Assembly: GCA_020441605.1 (NCBI GenBank)
Contig: JAGRLX010000156.1
Location: 1-36,100, forward strand
Direction: 5' to 3'
From: Alphaproteobacteria bacterium
GTDB taxonomy: Bacteria > Pseudomonadota > Alphaproteobacteria > Rhizobiales > Aestuariivirgaceae
Length of the DNA: 36,100 nt
A program made the translations under genes and the position numbers. Below are positions 1-8,196 of this stretch, piece by piece (positions within the stretch are counted from its first letter, which is position 1; every line of letters begins with the position of its first letter). Under the pieces are notes generated by a model, which saw only the letters and a list, made by a program, of their open reading frames with translations, was not told the origin of the DNA and searched no databases.

Positions 1-325
1 ACCACCACGCAGTCCCCGGCATTTATAGGTTTCTGCAGGTCACGTGGAAAGTGCGCCTTTTGCGGGGCATTTCGCGTATTTTTCGGCGCTGGCCTGGACC
101 TGAGACGCCCGGTGAGACGCTTTGGGCGCGTTTTTCAGGGCATTGTCTCAGTTCGCGATTTCCGGGTCCAGACGGTTGGCCGGCACCATCGGAACATGGC
201 TGACCACCGTCGGTCGCATCGCCGAGTGGTTTTGACGAACAGGGATATTGGGCGCAGCAACTTGCCAATGCCAACCCACAAGACCTCGCGCTTTTCTGCA
301 AGCAAGGGCTTGGGCAAAGGCAAGT
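1..325. other. Left-edge stretch with no gene recognised
   Basis: I see no convincing gene here. The open frames on both strands are short, rich in Arg, Cys and Pro, lack ribosome binding sites and resemble no family I know. The stretch lies just downstream of the serine recombinase remnant and is probably the non-coding tail of that old element. This is inference from position only. Confidence 0.4.
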
Positions 326-1108
326 TCAAATAGTATTGAAGCCGAGCAGCTGTGCCTGTTCGCTCCAGTCGAGCGGCAGCTCCGGCAAACGCATCAGGGT
401 CTTGGCAGTGAGGTCGACGGGTTGCTTGCCGGCGAGGATGGCAGAGACGATGCGGGGCGCCAGGAATGCAAGAGGCAGCTGCCGGCTGACTTCGCTCGCC
501 GGGGTGTTGTTGCGCACAGCGATATCATTGATCGATGCTGCGGCGCCAGATTTCAGGTCTTCGAACCAGGCTCGAGCAGTGGCGATCTTGCGAACCAGAA
601 CCTGGTCGACTGATGGATTGAGGTCCTTACCGTCGCCGATGATCAAGCGTGTCTCGACGCCACGGCGTTTGATCGAAAGCGGAACGATGACGGCATAGGT
701 CACGTCGTCTGCCGTGGCTGTGGAAGCTGGCTCATCCGCATCGATCATTGTGAGCCATGCTGGAACCTTGATCCGGATCGTGATCTGGATTTCCGTCAGA
801 TCGATGCGCTGGATGGCCGGCGCGACTTGAAGCAAGGCCTCGCGTGGGTCCGACCTCTGCAACATTACCGCTCGGTGACCTGAGTCCTTCAGAAGCCGAT
901 CGAGAAGGTGAGCCTGCTTTCCATGATCTGGGGCATGCTCCTGCAACATCTGCAGAATCGCACCGTGGTCCTTGAGAAGGGAGATGATACCTTCAACGAC
1001 CACGCGTTCGAGTGCGGTGGCGGGCAACCGCCAGCCGGATGCATCCGGCGGATCATTCCGGCTGAGCCGGGATGAGACATAATAGTCATAGCGTCTTCCG
1101 GCATCGGT
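326..1108 (-). pseudogene. C-terminal remnant of a large serine recombinase
   Basis: This is the C-terminal half of an open frame that runs on from the istB fragment upstream. Residues about 191-449 of that frame match the C-terminal region of the large resolvase/invertase-type serine recombinases common in Rhizobiales. The cues are [11 protein letters not shown], then [13 protein letters not shown], and near the end [14 protein letters not shown]. The catalytic resolvase domain, with its nucleophilic serine and the Arg residues near the N-terminus, is absent, as is the recombinase zinc-ribbon domain. The fragment therefore cannot catalyse strand exchange. The join to istB is in frame at about 1105-1110, so the frame looks intact by chance. 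The family call comes from recalled family features, not a search. Confidence 0.7.
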
Positions 1109-1617
1109 GGCAGGTTTCTCCTTTCTGGTTTTGGTTCTTGTAGAGCTTGCGTTGAAGCGGATACTGTCGTTTCCGGTTTCGAAGATGTGACAGTGGTGGG
1201 TGAGGCGATCCAGGAGCGCCGTCGTCATCCTGGCATCACCGAAGACACCGCCCCATTCGCTGAAGCCAAGTTTGGTGATGATGACGACGCTCGTCTGCTC
1301 GTAAAGTCTGGAGAGCAGATGGAACAGCAAGGCACCACCCGACGGGCTGAACGGCAGGTAGCCGAGTTCGTCGAGGATGACGAGGTCAAGCCTAGCCATC
1401 CTGTCGGACAGTTTTCCTGCCTTGTTCGCGGCACTTTCCTGTTTGAGGGCATTGACCAGGTCGACGGTTGCGAAGAAGCGCACCTTCTTGCGGCGATGTT
1501 CGAAGGCCTGGATGCCGAGTGCTATGGCGATATGGGACTTGCCCGTTCCCGGTCCGCCAACCAGCACGACATTGTGGGCGCCGTCTATGAACTCGCCACA
1601 CAGGCGGGCGGCGCGCA
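1109..1617 (-). pseudogene. istB: IS21-family istB ATPase fragment, both ends lost
   Basis: IstB is the AAA+ helper that delivers target DNA to the IS21 transposase IstA. Visible here are Walker A GGPGTGKS, Walker [10 protein letters not shown] and the family signature [18 protein letters not shown]. The usual N-terminal 70-80 residues are missing: upstream of about 1617 the frame runs into the antisense strand of an IS256-type transposase fragment. At the other end, after [15 protein letters not shown], it passes in frame into a serine recombinase tail. No istA lies nearby and no start codon with a ribosome binding site precedes it. The Asn of the usual TTN-type motif after the Walker B strand appears as Lys (ITKLGFSEW). 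It is an inactive remnant. Confidence 0.8.
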
Positions 1618-1772
1618 CACGCGGCCACTTCCCCAATGATGACGCGGCACTGAAGTTGCTGCATGTGGTTCTCAACCATCAGAATGCCGATTGGAAAAGT
1701 ACGTCGCGCGAGTGGTTCGAAGCGCGAACCCAGTTCGCCATCATATTCGGCGAACGCTTCATGGGCCGCTAA
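1618..1772 (+). pseudogene. IS256 (mutator) family transposase, C-terminal fragment
   Basis: The plus strand encodes about 51 residues that match the C-terminus of IS256-type DDE transposases: [14 protein letters not shown], then ADWKSTSREW, then QFAIIFGERF, ending MGR and a stop. In this family the segment follows the last catalytic Glu, so the catalytic core is missing. The fragment begins exactly where the istB reading on the other strand ends, so one element was inserted into or recombined with the other. A terminal inverted repeat should follow the stop; I could not define one in 1773-1830. Confidence 0.75.
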
Positions 1773-2024
1773 ATGTCAACCGACCCCGAACACGAGAGTC
1801 CTGACAGTCTCAGCCCAGCTCTTCGGGCACGCACACGCCGAATCTTGCAAGCTGAATCCTCTGAGCCTAGATTTCTTGAGGAAAGTAGGTCGTTGTCCAG
1901 CTCCGTCGCAGCCAGTCGCACCACGTCCTGAGCAAAGCAGCGATCCATATTGCAAACCAAGATGTGAGTCGCTGTGAAGTGCGCGAGTTGTTCTCCAAAT
2001 CTGCTTGCCGTGCGCTGCAGCCTC

Positions 2025-3017
2025 TCACTTTGCCCAGTCGAAGACCACGAAAGGTTGTTGCAGCGCCCGGCTGCTGATGCGGTCATAGGCTGCTTGCGGA
2101 TCCGCCGCGCTCACCGACGTCAGTAAGCCCGAGAGCGGTATCTTGCCCGCCGCAATCCAATCGAGCGCCAGTTTCAGGCCGGCCATCGTACTGTGTGGCG
2201 CGTTGTTGTAGCCCTCGTAGAGCTCTTCCCAGACAAAGCCACGCGATGTCACCGGTACCTCCCACTCCCAGCCGCTGCGCACCACTGCGAACTTGAAGAA
2301 GATGGCTTGCATTAATTCATGGGCGAGCAACTTGGTGTGGGCCTTCCACGGCACGCCCACCAGTACCACCTCGCCCTTCTTTCGCACCAACTTGCAGCCG
2401 TCGACCACGGCCTGTTCATGGCCGGAGCAATCAACAACCAGCGCCACCCGCCCGTCATAGGCGGCATCACCTATCGGCATTTCTGCTAGCACGTTGGCAA
2501 TTCCGGACCTGCGGATCACCTCGCGGCGATGAGAGTCCGGCTCAACCACAGTCACGTCGTAGTTAGACAGGGCAAACTGATGTGCCGCCAGATAACCGAC
2601 AGGCCCGGCACCGCATACAATCACTTGGTCGCCTGGCCGTGCCGTTGTGGTCATGAGCGTGGTCATCGAAACCGCCATCAGTCTCGCCACCACGGCCTGT
2701 TCGGCGGAAAGGCCATTGGGAACCTTCACGACGTAGCGTCGGTCGAATTGCTGCGCTGAACGGTGCTCTCCCATGCAGAGCAGGAGATCACCTGGTGCGA
2801 TATCGGCAACGTCCGCCCCTATTTCCCGCGCTTCGAAGACAGCCGCATAGCCGGGCCGCAGCGGATAGTTGCCGCCGTTGAGCCAGGCCATCTCGGTGCC
2901 TGGGCTGATGAGCGTCACGCGGGTGGGTCCTCGCACCTCGTTAGCACCCATCGGCCGAGGTTCGAAGTCTAACAGTTCCGATTTGCCCTTTGCCGTAAAC
3001 ACGACTTCCTTGGCCAT
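2025..3017 (-). CDS. MDR-superfamily (zinc-type alcohol dehydrogenase-like) oxidoreductase
   Basis: This 330-residue protein belongs to the medium-chain dehydrogenase/reductase superfamily. It has an N-terminal GroES-like catalytic domain and a Rossmann domain with the dinucleotide motif CGAGPVGYLAA at about residues 135-145, so it is probably an NAD(P)-dependent alcohol, polyol or sugar dehydrogenase. The usual catalytic zinc ligands are not evident: the first Cys region reads LISPGTE and the GHE motif reads RPGYAAVFE. This resembles the BchC-like and other zinc-independent members. The ATG at 3017 has a strong ribosome binding site (GAGGAGGG, 5 nt upstream). It lies 30 bp after the truncated ABC ATPase and is the last gene of the minus-strand sugar operon. 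The substrate cannot be told from the sequence. Confidence 0.8.
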   Translation of the reverse strand: MAKEVVFTAKGKSELLDFEPRPMGANEVRGPTRVTLISPGTEMAWLNGGNYPLRPGYAAVFEAREIGADVADIAPGDLLLCMGEHRSAQQFDRRYVVKVPNGLSAEQAVVARLMAVSMTTLMTTTARPGDQVIVCGAGPVGYLAAHQFALSNYDVTVVEPDSHRREVIRRSGIANVLAEMPIGDAAYDGRVALVVDCSGHEQAVVDGCKLVRKKGEVVLVGVPWKAHTKLLAHELMQAIFFKFAVVRSGWEWEVPVTSRGFVWEELYEGYNNAPHSTMAGLKLALDWIAAGKIPLSGLLTSVSAADPQAAYDRISSRALQQPFVVFDWAK

Positions 3018-3047
3018 GACCGCCCTCCTCTCTGTTGATGCCAGGCG

Positions 3048-3650
3048 CTAGAGCGCCAGACCCGTTTCGGTATCGAAGATATGAACATGACTGAGGTCAA
3101 AACCGACCCGTAGCATCTCACTGCCCTTGGGTCTTTGACTAGCTGGGACCTGCGCCATGATCTCAAAACCGCCCAGGCGTAGATCGAGTAGCGCTTCGGT
3201 GCCGAGATATTCGGTGACCTCGAGGCGGGCTTCGTAACCATCCTTACCGCCAGCCTTGATGAGGTAAATGTCGGTCGGGCGCAGCCCGAGAGTCACCTTC
3301 TGCCCCTGCTTGATATGCGAGAAGAGACGTTCTGGCACATCAACCTTGAGGTCGCCGGCGATGAACGAGGCGGTGTTGGCCTCGACGCGGACCGTGCCGG
3401 GCACAAGGTTCATTGCTGGACTGCCGATGAAGGTGGCGACGAAAAGATTTCGCGGCTGTTTGAACACTTGCTCCGGCATCCCTACTTGCTCGATGTGTCC
3501 GTCCCTCATGATTACGATCTTATCAGCGAGCGTCATGGCCTCGATCTGGTCATGTGTGACATAGATGATGGTGGTGCCGAGGCGCTTGTGCAGTTTGGCG
3601 ATCTCGAGTCTCACCTGTGTCCTGAGTTTGGCATCGAGATTGGAGAGTGG
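3048..3650 (-). pseudogene. Sugar ABC transporter ATPase (UgpC/MalK type), N-terminal half deleted
   Basis: This is the C-terminal half of a CUT1 sugar-importer ATPase. The readable frame begins at the D-loop (EPLSNLDAKLR, about 3650-3618), then the H-loop YVTHDQIEAM and the regulatory TOBE domain, with VTLGLRPTDIYLI and a normal C-terminus. Walker A, the Q-loop and the LSGGQ signature are gone, so the product cannot bind ATP as an ABC dimer. Upstream the frame runs straight into the solute-binding protein start, whose frame differs. A GTG at 3614 overlaps the TGA of that truncated frame, so a stump could be translated, but it would have no transport function. Confidence 0.85.
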
Positions 3651-3889
3651 TTCGCCTCGACGATGATCTTGTCGATCAGTCCCGGATAAGGAAACTGGTC
3701 GATCTGCACCTTGGCGCCTGTCATCTCCTCGAATTCTCCGACGATTGGCGCCACGCGGGTGACGGACGTGTCACCAATGCCGAGCATCTTCAGTTCGACG
3801 CCTGTAAACGGCTTGTCCTGTGCAAAGCTCACACTCGACAGCGTGACTGCCAGGCCGGCCGCGAAGGCGGCCATCCGGAATTGCCTCAT
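3611..3889 (-). pseudogene. Extracellular sugar-binding protein, only the N-terminus left
   Basis: The first 79 codons encode a Sec signal peptide (MRQFRM then a hydrophobic stretch, cleavage probably after SSVSFA) and the first lobe of a family 1 extracellular solute-binding protein (VAPIVGEFEEMTGAKVQIDQ, then YPGLIDKIIVEA). At about 3653 the coding sequence jumps into the D-loop of the ABC ATPase in another frame and stops at 3611. A normal family member has about 400 residues, so over 300 are missing together with the permeases. The ATG has a strong AGGAGG site and overlaps the upstream VOC gene in an ATGA, so the two were translationally coupled. Confidence 0.85.
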
Positions 3890-4542
3890 TGTTTACTTCC
3901 TCCTGTTGATTTTGGGGGCAGGGTGCAGTGATCTGTTCGTCCGGTTGGCCAGAGCATTCGGGTGTTCCGGCCCTGCCTGATTTCCGCAAGAGCCTGCCGC
4001 GCCTCCTGCGAAACCTTGAAATTCACGGTTGGGATTACCATCGCTTTGGTTACTCGTTGGTCGTGGCCCAGACGATCAGTTATGCTAACGAGTTCGAGAA
4101 GCTGGTTACGTGGTGTCCCCAGATAGACCTGGGTGATGTCCGCCCCAGGCTCTTCCTCGACATACGCCAGCTCGTTGATCACATCGATGTCAGCGGCCCC
4201 CAGCAGGTCAACCGCAGTGTCGGCATCGGCAGCCTGGAAGGTGACATGCCATCCGCCAACTTCACCATTGCATCTCGCTGGGTTGAGCTGCGCTTCACCG
4301 TCATATTCGAGGAGTGCAGGACCGGTGTCAGTACCGGGGCGCAGCACCTTAATGTCGCCAATGCACGCATCGCTGGGAGCGTCCTTCTTATGCGCCGCAT
4401 GGGTGACGTTGATATGTTGCCGCCAAGCACAAAAGCGTGACACGGCATCAAAGACCACCTCAGGAGAGCGTATGGCCCACTTGATGTCGGGCAAATCCAG
4501 ACCAACATGCTGAGTCCCGAAGGTGTCGACTGCCGATGCCAT
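3886..4542 (-). CDS. VOC (glyoxalase/dioxygenase) superfamily protein
   Basis: The 218-residue product has the two-module vicinal-oxygen-chelate pattern. The N-terminal module contains TQHVGLDLPDI, the second contains GGWHVTFQAADADTAVDLL, and the last strand ends in QLLELVS. His in QHVGL, His in GWHVTF and Glu in LLELVS are plausible metal ligands. I chose ATG 4542 (MASAVDTF) because GAGGAAAG lies just upstream; the longer frame to 4620 begins with unlikely sequence across the operator. About 60 extra residues follow the VOC fold and look poorly conserved. The stop overlaps the start of the sugar-binding protein (ATGA). Its operon context suggests a lyase, isomerase or dioxygenase step in sugar or sugar-acid catabolism; the reaction is unknown. 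Confidence 0.7.
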   Translation of the reverse strand: MASAVDTFGTQHVGLDLPDIKWAIRSPEVVFDAVSRFCAWRQHINVTHAAHKKDAPSDACIGDIKVLRPGTDTGPALLEYDGEAQLNPARCNGEVGGWHVTFQAADADTAVDLLGAADIDVINELAYVEEEPGADITQVYLGTPRNQLLELVSITDRLGHDQRVTKAMVIPTVNFKVSQEARQALAEIRQGRNTRMLWPTGRTDHCTLPPKSTGGSKQ

Positions 4543-4556
4543 TCCACTTTCCTCGT

Positions 4557-4574
4557 CGCTTATTCGTTTAAGCA
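4557..4574. promoter_or_regulatory. Putative LacI-family operator, copy 1
   Basis: The 18-bp imperfect dyad CGCTTATTCGTTTAAGCA has the central CG typical of LacI/GalR operators. It lies just upstream of the VOC gene start, where it could block transcription. Its right half GTTTAAGCA is identical to that at 7565-7573 and near-identical to that at 6384-6392. Confidence 0.6.
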
Positions 4575-4656
4575 TCATTTTGCAGTAACCAGTTAGTGCA
4601 CAAGAACACAGCTTGTACAACTTGTCAATGTTCGCCGCGTTCGCATTGTGGTGGCT

Positions 4657-6309
4657 TTACGCGATACACGCGGCCGGCGTGTCGTTCCGTTCCCAGCTGA
4701 AGATAACGGGAGGCAGCGGCGGTTTTCCAGCTACCAGGTCAGAGACCTTTTCGCCGATCATGATCGTGGGGGCATTGGTGTTGGACGAGCTAATGAGCGG
4801 CATGATGGAGGAATCGCACACCCGCAGGCCTTCGAGGCCGTGCACCTTGAGATCGAGGTCCACCACGGCCATCGCGTCGGTTCCCATCTTGCAGGTGCCG
4901 ACCGGATGGTGGTCGGTCTTGGCCAAACGACAAGCATGGTTGAACATCGATGCGGCATCCTTGACCGCCGCGCCGGGCAACACCTCTGCACGTATGAAGG
5001 GTCTCAGAGCTGTCTGCGCCATGATCTCGCGTGCCAATTGCAGGCCGCGGAGCGACATCTCGCGGTCATAGTGTTCGGCCCAGTAGTTTGGGTCAATCAA
5101 CGGCGCCACAGCCGGATCAGGACCGGCCAGCCGTACCGTGCCGCGCGAGCGTGGGCGCATGAAGGCTGAATTCAGTGTGACGCCGGAGTTGTCGAGCTTG
5201 GCAATGCCCTTTTCGATTCCAGAACCCTGGCCGAAATGAAACTGGATGTCGGGGGAGCGCGCAGTGTGATCAGCGTACCAGAAGCCGCCAGTCTCGAAGA
5301 GTGACGATACAACCGGACCCTGCTCGAACAGTAGATACTGAAGACCGGCCAGCACGGTGCGATGCGGCTTCTGCGCTCTGTCGTAGGAATGATCGCCGGT
5401 ACATTCGCACAAGACACAGATGTCGATGTGATCCTGGAGGTTGGAGCCTACTCCAGGCAAGTCGTGTACTACCGGCACGCCGACCGCGTTAAGGTGGTCG
5501 GCAGGGCCGATGCCCGACAGCATCAAGAGCCGGGGCGATCCGATGGCGCCGGAAGTACCCAGCACCTCGCGGTCGCAGTGAATCGTGCGGCGGGCGCTTC
5601 CCTCGGCGATTTCGACACCGATGGCTCGGCCCTTTTCCACCATGACGCGCAGGATTTCGGCGCCGTGCAGAACGGTGAGATTGGACCGGTGGCGGGCTGG
5701 CTCGAAAAAGGCAGTGGCAGCCGAAGAACGGCGGGCGTTCTTCTGTGTCAGCTGGTAGAAGCCCACGCCGGCCTGCGTCCTGCCGTTGAAGTCGGGGTTG
5801 TAGGGCAGGCCTGCCTGCTGTCCCGCCCGAATGAACGCATCACAGATGGGCAGGGCGCCGCGCGGCATTGAGACGCCTAATGGGCCGTCGACACCGTGGA
5901 AATCGTCGGCGAAACGCTCGTTGCCTTCTGCGCGTTTGAAGTAGGGCAGGAGATCGCGATAGCCCCAGCCCGCGCAGCCCGCCTCGTCACGCCAGGCGTC
6001 ATAGTCCTTGGCATTGCCTCGTGTGTAAATCTGCGCGTTGATCGTCGAGCCGCCGCCGATCACCTTGGCTTGGGTGTACCACAACACCCGGTCCTGCATA
6101 TGCTTTTGGGGAACAGTCGACCAACCCCAAGAGGCAATGCCCTTGGTCATCTTGGCGAAGCCAGCTGGCCAGTGGAACAGGAAGCTCTTGTCGGTACCGC
6201 CCGCCTCGACCAGCAATACATTGACTGCGGCGTCCTCGCTCAGACGCGCCGCGAGCACGCATCCCGCTGGCCCAGCACCGGAAATGATGAAGTCATATGA
6301 CGTCCGCAT
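4657..6309 (-). CDS. GMC-family FAD oxidoreductase (choline/alcohol dehydrogenase-like)
   Basis: This 550-residue flavoprotein of the glucose-methanol-choline family oxidises an alcohol or sugar hydroxyl, passing hydride to FAD. It has the N-terminal FAD motif GAGPAGCVLAARL, the first GMC signature VIGGGSTINAQIYTRG, the second GMC signature GAIGSPRLLMLSGIG, and a C-terminal His-Asn catalytic pair in DHHPVGTCKMG and SNTNAPTIMIGEK. The start at 6309 has GGGGAAGAG upstream; the ATG 9 codons earlier does not. There is no signal peptide, so it is cytoplasmic. BetA-like annotation is possible, but linkage to LacI, a sugar ABC remnant and an aldo/keto reductase favours a sugar or polyol substrate. 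Confidence 0.85.
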   Translation of the reverse strand: MRTSYDFIISGAGPAGCVLAARLSEDAAVNVLLVEAGGTDKSFLFHWPAGFAKMTKGIASWGWSTVPQKHMQDRVLWYTQAKVIGGGSTINAQIYTRGNAKDYDAWRDEAGCAGWGYRDLLPYFKRAEGNERFADDFHGVDGPLGVSMPRGALPICDAFIRAGQQAGLPYNPDFNGRTQAGVGFYQLTQKNARRSSAATAFFEPARHRSNLTVLHGAEILRVMVEKGRAIGVEIAEGSARRTIHCDREVLGTSGAIGSPRLLMLSGIGPADHLNAVGVPVVHDLPGVGSNLQDHIDICVLCECTGDHSYDRAQKPHRTVLAGLQYLLFEQGPVVSSLFETGGFWYADHTARSPDIQFHFGQGSGIEKGIAKLDNSGVTLNSAFMRPRSRGTVRLAGPDPAVAPLIDPNYWAEHYDREMSLRGLQLAREIMAQTALRPFIRAEVLPGAAVKDAASMFNHACRLAKTDHHPVGTCKMGTDAMAVVDLDLKVHGLEGLRVCDSSIMPLISSSNTNAPTIMIGEKVSDLVAGKPPLPPVIFSWERNDTPAACIA

Positions 6310-6374
6310 CTCTTCCCCTGTATGGTACGTTCCCATTCACAGCAGCGCATCGAAAAAACGAAATGCGCCACGAG

Positions 6375-6392
6375 CAGTGAAACGATTAAGCA
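6375..6392. promoter_or_regulatory. Putative LacI-family operator, copy 2
   Basis: The site CAGTGAAACGATTAAGCA shares the half-site GNTTAAGCA and the CG centre with the other two copies. Its left half is more diverged. It lies 66-83 bp upstream of the GMC start, between that gene and the lacI stop. Confidence 0.5.
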
Positions 6393-6440
6393 ATTAGCTG
6401 CCAATTGGTCCTCCTGCAAGTGTTCGCATGCCATGTGAGT

Positions 6441-7466
6441 TCAGGAGCCCCGTCGTACCGAAGCGCGTTCCACGAGTTCGGGTTCGATCAACGTCCTAGC
6501 CGGAACGGAGGTATCTCGGTTTAGCCGTCGATGCAGGGTGTCGGCGCAAATGCGTCCGGCCCGCCGAGGAAAGACCTCGACAGTAGTGAGCCCCGGATGA
6601 AGTGACTCTGCCACCGGCACATTGTCAATGCCCACGACTGCAACATCGCGACCCACGTCCAACCCCTGTCTGGCTGCGGCGATGTAGACTCCGATTGCCA
6701 CGTAGTCGTTGAAGCACATGATGGCGCGGCAAGCCGGATTGTTCTGACAGACCTCGATCATGGCCTTCACGCCGAACTCGCGCGTCGGTGGCCCTGGGCG
6801 GATCAAGCGGGCGTCCGTCCGCAGTCCCTTTTCATGCAACGCTTGAATGAGACCCTGTCGACGATTGCGCCAAGTTTCGGTGTGGTCCAATCCACCTATG
6901 AATGCGATCTGGCCAGCACCGGCATTGAGAAGTCTGGCCGCCGCGAGATAGCCTGCACGGCGGTCGTTGATACCGACGTAATCATGGGCCGGATCGCCAA
7001 CGTCTCGAACGCAAATGGCGAGTGGCGTGCCACGCTTGGTCAGCGTGCTGAAGTCGGCCGCGGTAGTACCCTGGGCAGGGCTGACTAAGAGTCCGGCTAT
7101 TCCTTGCGATGCCAGCGAATGCAGCAACTTGCCTTGGCGGCCCAAATCGTCCTTGCTGTTAGCGACGATCGTCAGATAGCCCATTTCATATGCGGCGGCT
7201 TCAAAGTCTGACAGCAGTTCGCCGAAAAACGGATTCGACACGTCGTGGATTACGGCGCCAAGCAGGAACGATCGGCCGGAACGAAGCCGTGCGGCATTCG
7301 CATCGCGGATGAAGCCCATCTTTTCGGCGGCACTGAGAACCGCCTTGCGGGTTTCGTCCGACACCCTGCCGTTGCCCGACAGCGCATATGAAACGGCGGC
7401 CGGTGACAGGCCTGTCTTCGCAGCAATGTCCTTGATGCTTGGCTTCTGAGGTGGTTTTTTCGGCAA
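6441..7466 (-). CDS. LacI-family transcriptional regulator
   Basis: This 341-residue repressor has an N-terminal LacI helix-turn-helix (residues about 10-32, SIKDIAAKTGLSPAAVSYAL), a hinge ending in LRSGRSF, and a periplasmic-binding-protein-like effector domain (LLGAVIHDVSNPFFGELL, later AVVGIDNVPVAESLHPGLTTV). It probably binds a sugar or sugar derivative. Dyads with a central CG lie upstream of VOC, upstream of GMC, and between this gene and the divergent aldo/keto reductase, which fits control of all three and of itself. Length and motifs are intact. Confidence 0.9.
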   Translation of the reverse strand: MPKKPPQKPSIKDIAAKTGLSPAAVSYALSGNGRVSDETRKAVLSAAEKMGFIRDANAARLRSGRSFLLGAVIHDVSNPFFGELLSDFEAAAYEMGYLTIVANSKDDLGRQGKLLHSLASQGIAGLLVSPAQGTTAADFSTLTKRGTPLAICVRDVGDPAHDYVGINDRRAGYLAAARLLNAGAGQIAFIGGLDHTETWRNRRQGLIQALHEKGLRTDARLIRPGPPTREFGVKAMIEVCQNNPACRAIMCFNDYVAIGVYIAAARQGLDVGRDVAVVGIDNVPVAESLHPGLTTVEVFPRRAGRICADTLHRRLNRDTSVPARTLIEPELVERASVRRGS

Positions 7467-7555
7467 CTTTCCCCGCTAACTCCCTGAGCAGTCCTAACCC
7501 GGCATCGCTCAACTTCGACACATCGTTACACCCTATGTGCACCGTGGACAAGAAC

Positions 7556-7573
7556 TGCTTTATCGTTTAAGCA
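7556..7573. promoter_or_regulatory. Putative LacI-family operator, copy 3 (divergent promoter)
   Basis: TGCTTTATCGTTTAAGCA is the best dyad of the three: TGCTT and AAGCA arms around a central CG. It lies between the divergent lacI and aldo/keto reductase genes, 33 bp upstream of the latter. Confidence 0.65.
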
Positions 7574-7605
7574 TCCTGAATGCTGAGAGCTTGGGGAAAG
7601 AGACC

Positions 7606-8196
7606 ATGACCAGCGTCAATACCCGCACATCCGGCCGCCTCGGCTTCAAAATCACAGATATCGGATTTGGTGCCGCACCTATCCGCAATTTTCTGAAGCC
7701 TATCTCCGAGCAGGAGACAGGTGCGATGATTGCCTGTGCCTTGGACGCGGGGATGCGCTACTTCGACACCGCGCCATACTATTATGGCCACGGCCTAGCG
7801 GAACTGCGTCTCGGCCATTACTTGCGTTGGCGTCCGCGTGATGAATTTCTATTGTCGTCCAAGATGGGCAGGGTGCTGATGGCAGCGCGGCGCAGAGACG
7901 TTGATTTTAGACCTTGGGGCGGTGCCGCGGAGTTCAAGACGCGTTTCGATTACACCTACGACGGTACTATGCGGAGTTTTGAGGATCCGCTACAACGCCT
8001 AGGGGTGGAATATTTCGACATTTTGTTCATTCATGACTGCGAAGTGTTCACCCATGGACCAGAGATGCAGAAGTTCTGACACAAGCAGGCGATGGACGGC
8101 TGTTACCGCGCACTGGTCAAACTGCGGGAGCAGAAGCTGGCGAAGGCAATCGGCGTCAGCGTTAACAATTGGGAGGTGATACTCGACTTCTTGTGA
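7606..8196 (+). pseudogene. Aldo/keto reductase (aldose/fucose dehydrogenase-like), nonsense-mutated and truncated
   Basis: The frame starts at ATG 7606 after GGGGAAAGAG. It shows the aldo/keto reductase pattern: RTSGRLGFKITDIGFGAAPI, AGMRYFDTAPYYYG (active-site Asp and Tyr), LSSKMGR (active-site Lys) and YFDILFIHDCE. An in-frame TGA at 8077-8079 interrupts it after PEMQKF. The same frame then continues with clear homology (HKQAMDGCYRALVKLREQ, AIGVSVNNWEVILDFL) to a second stop at 8194. Family homology ends there, so the C-terminal third of the usual ~330 residues is absent. The type is that of D-threo-aldose/L-fucose 1-dehydrogenases. It was probably part of the LacI-controlled pathway. Confidence 0.85.

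Noticed and set aside
1769..2086. 105-codon minus-strand frame downstream of the MDR gene
   Set aside because: Overlaps the MDR 3' end and the IS256 boundary, with no domain or start signal.
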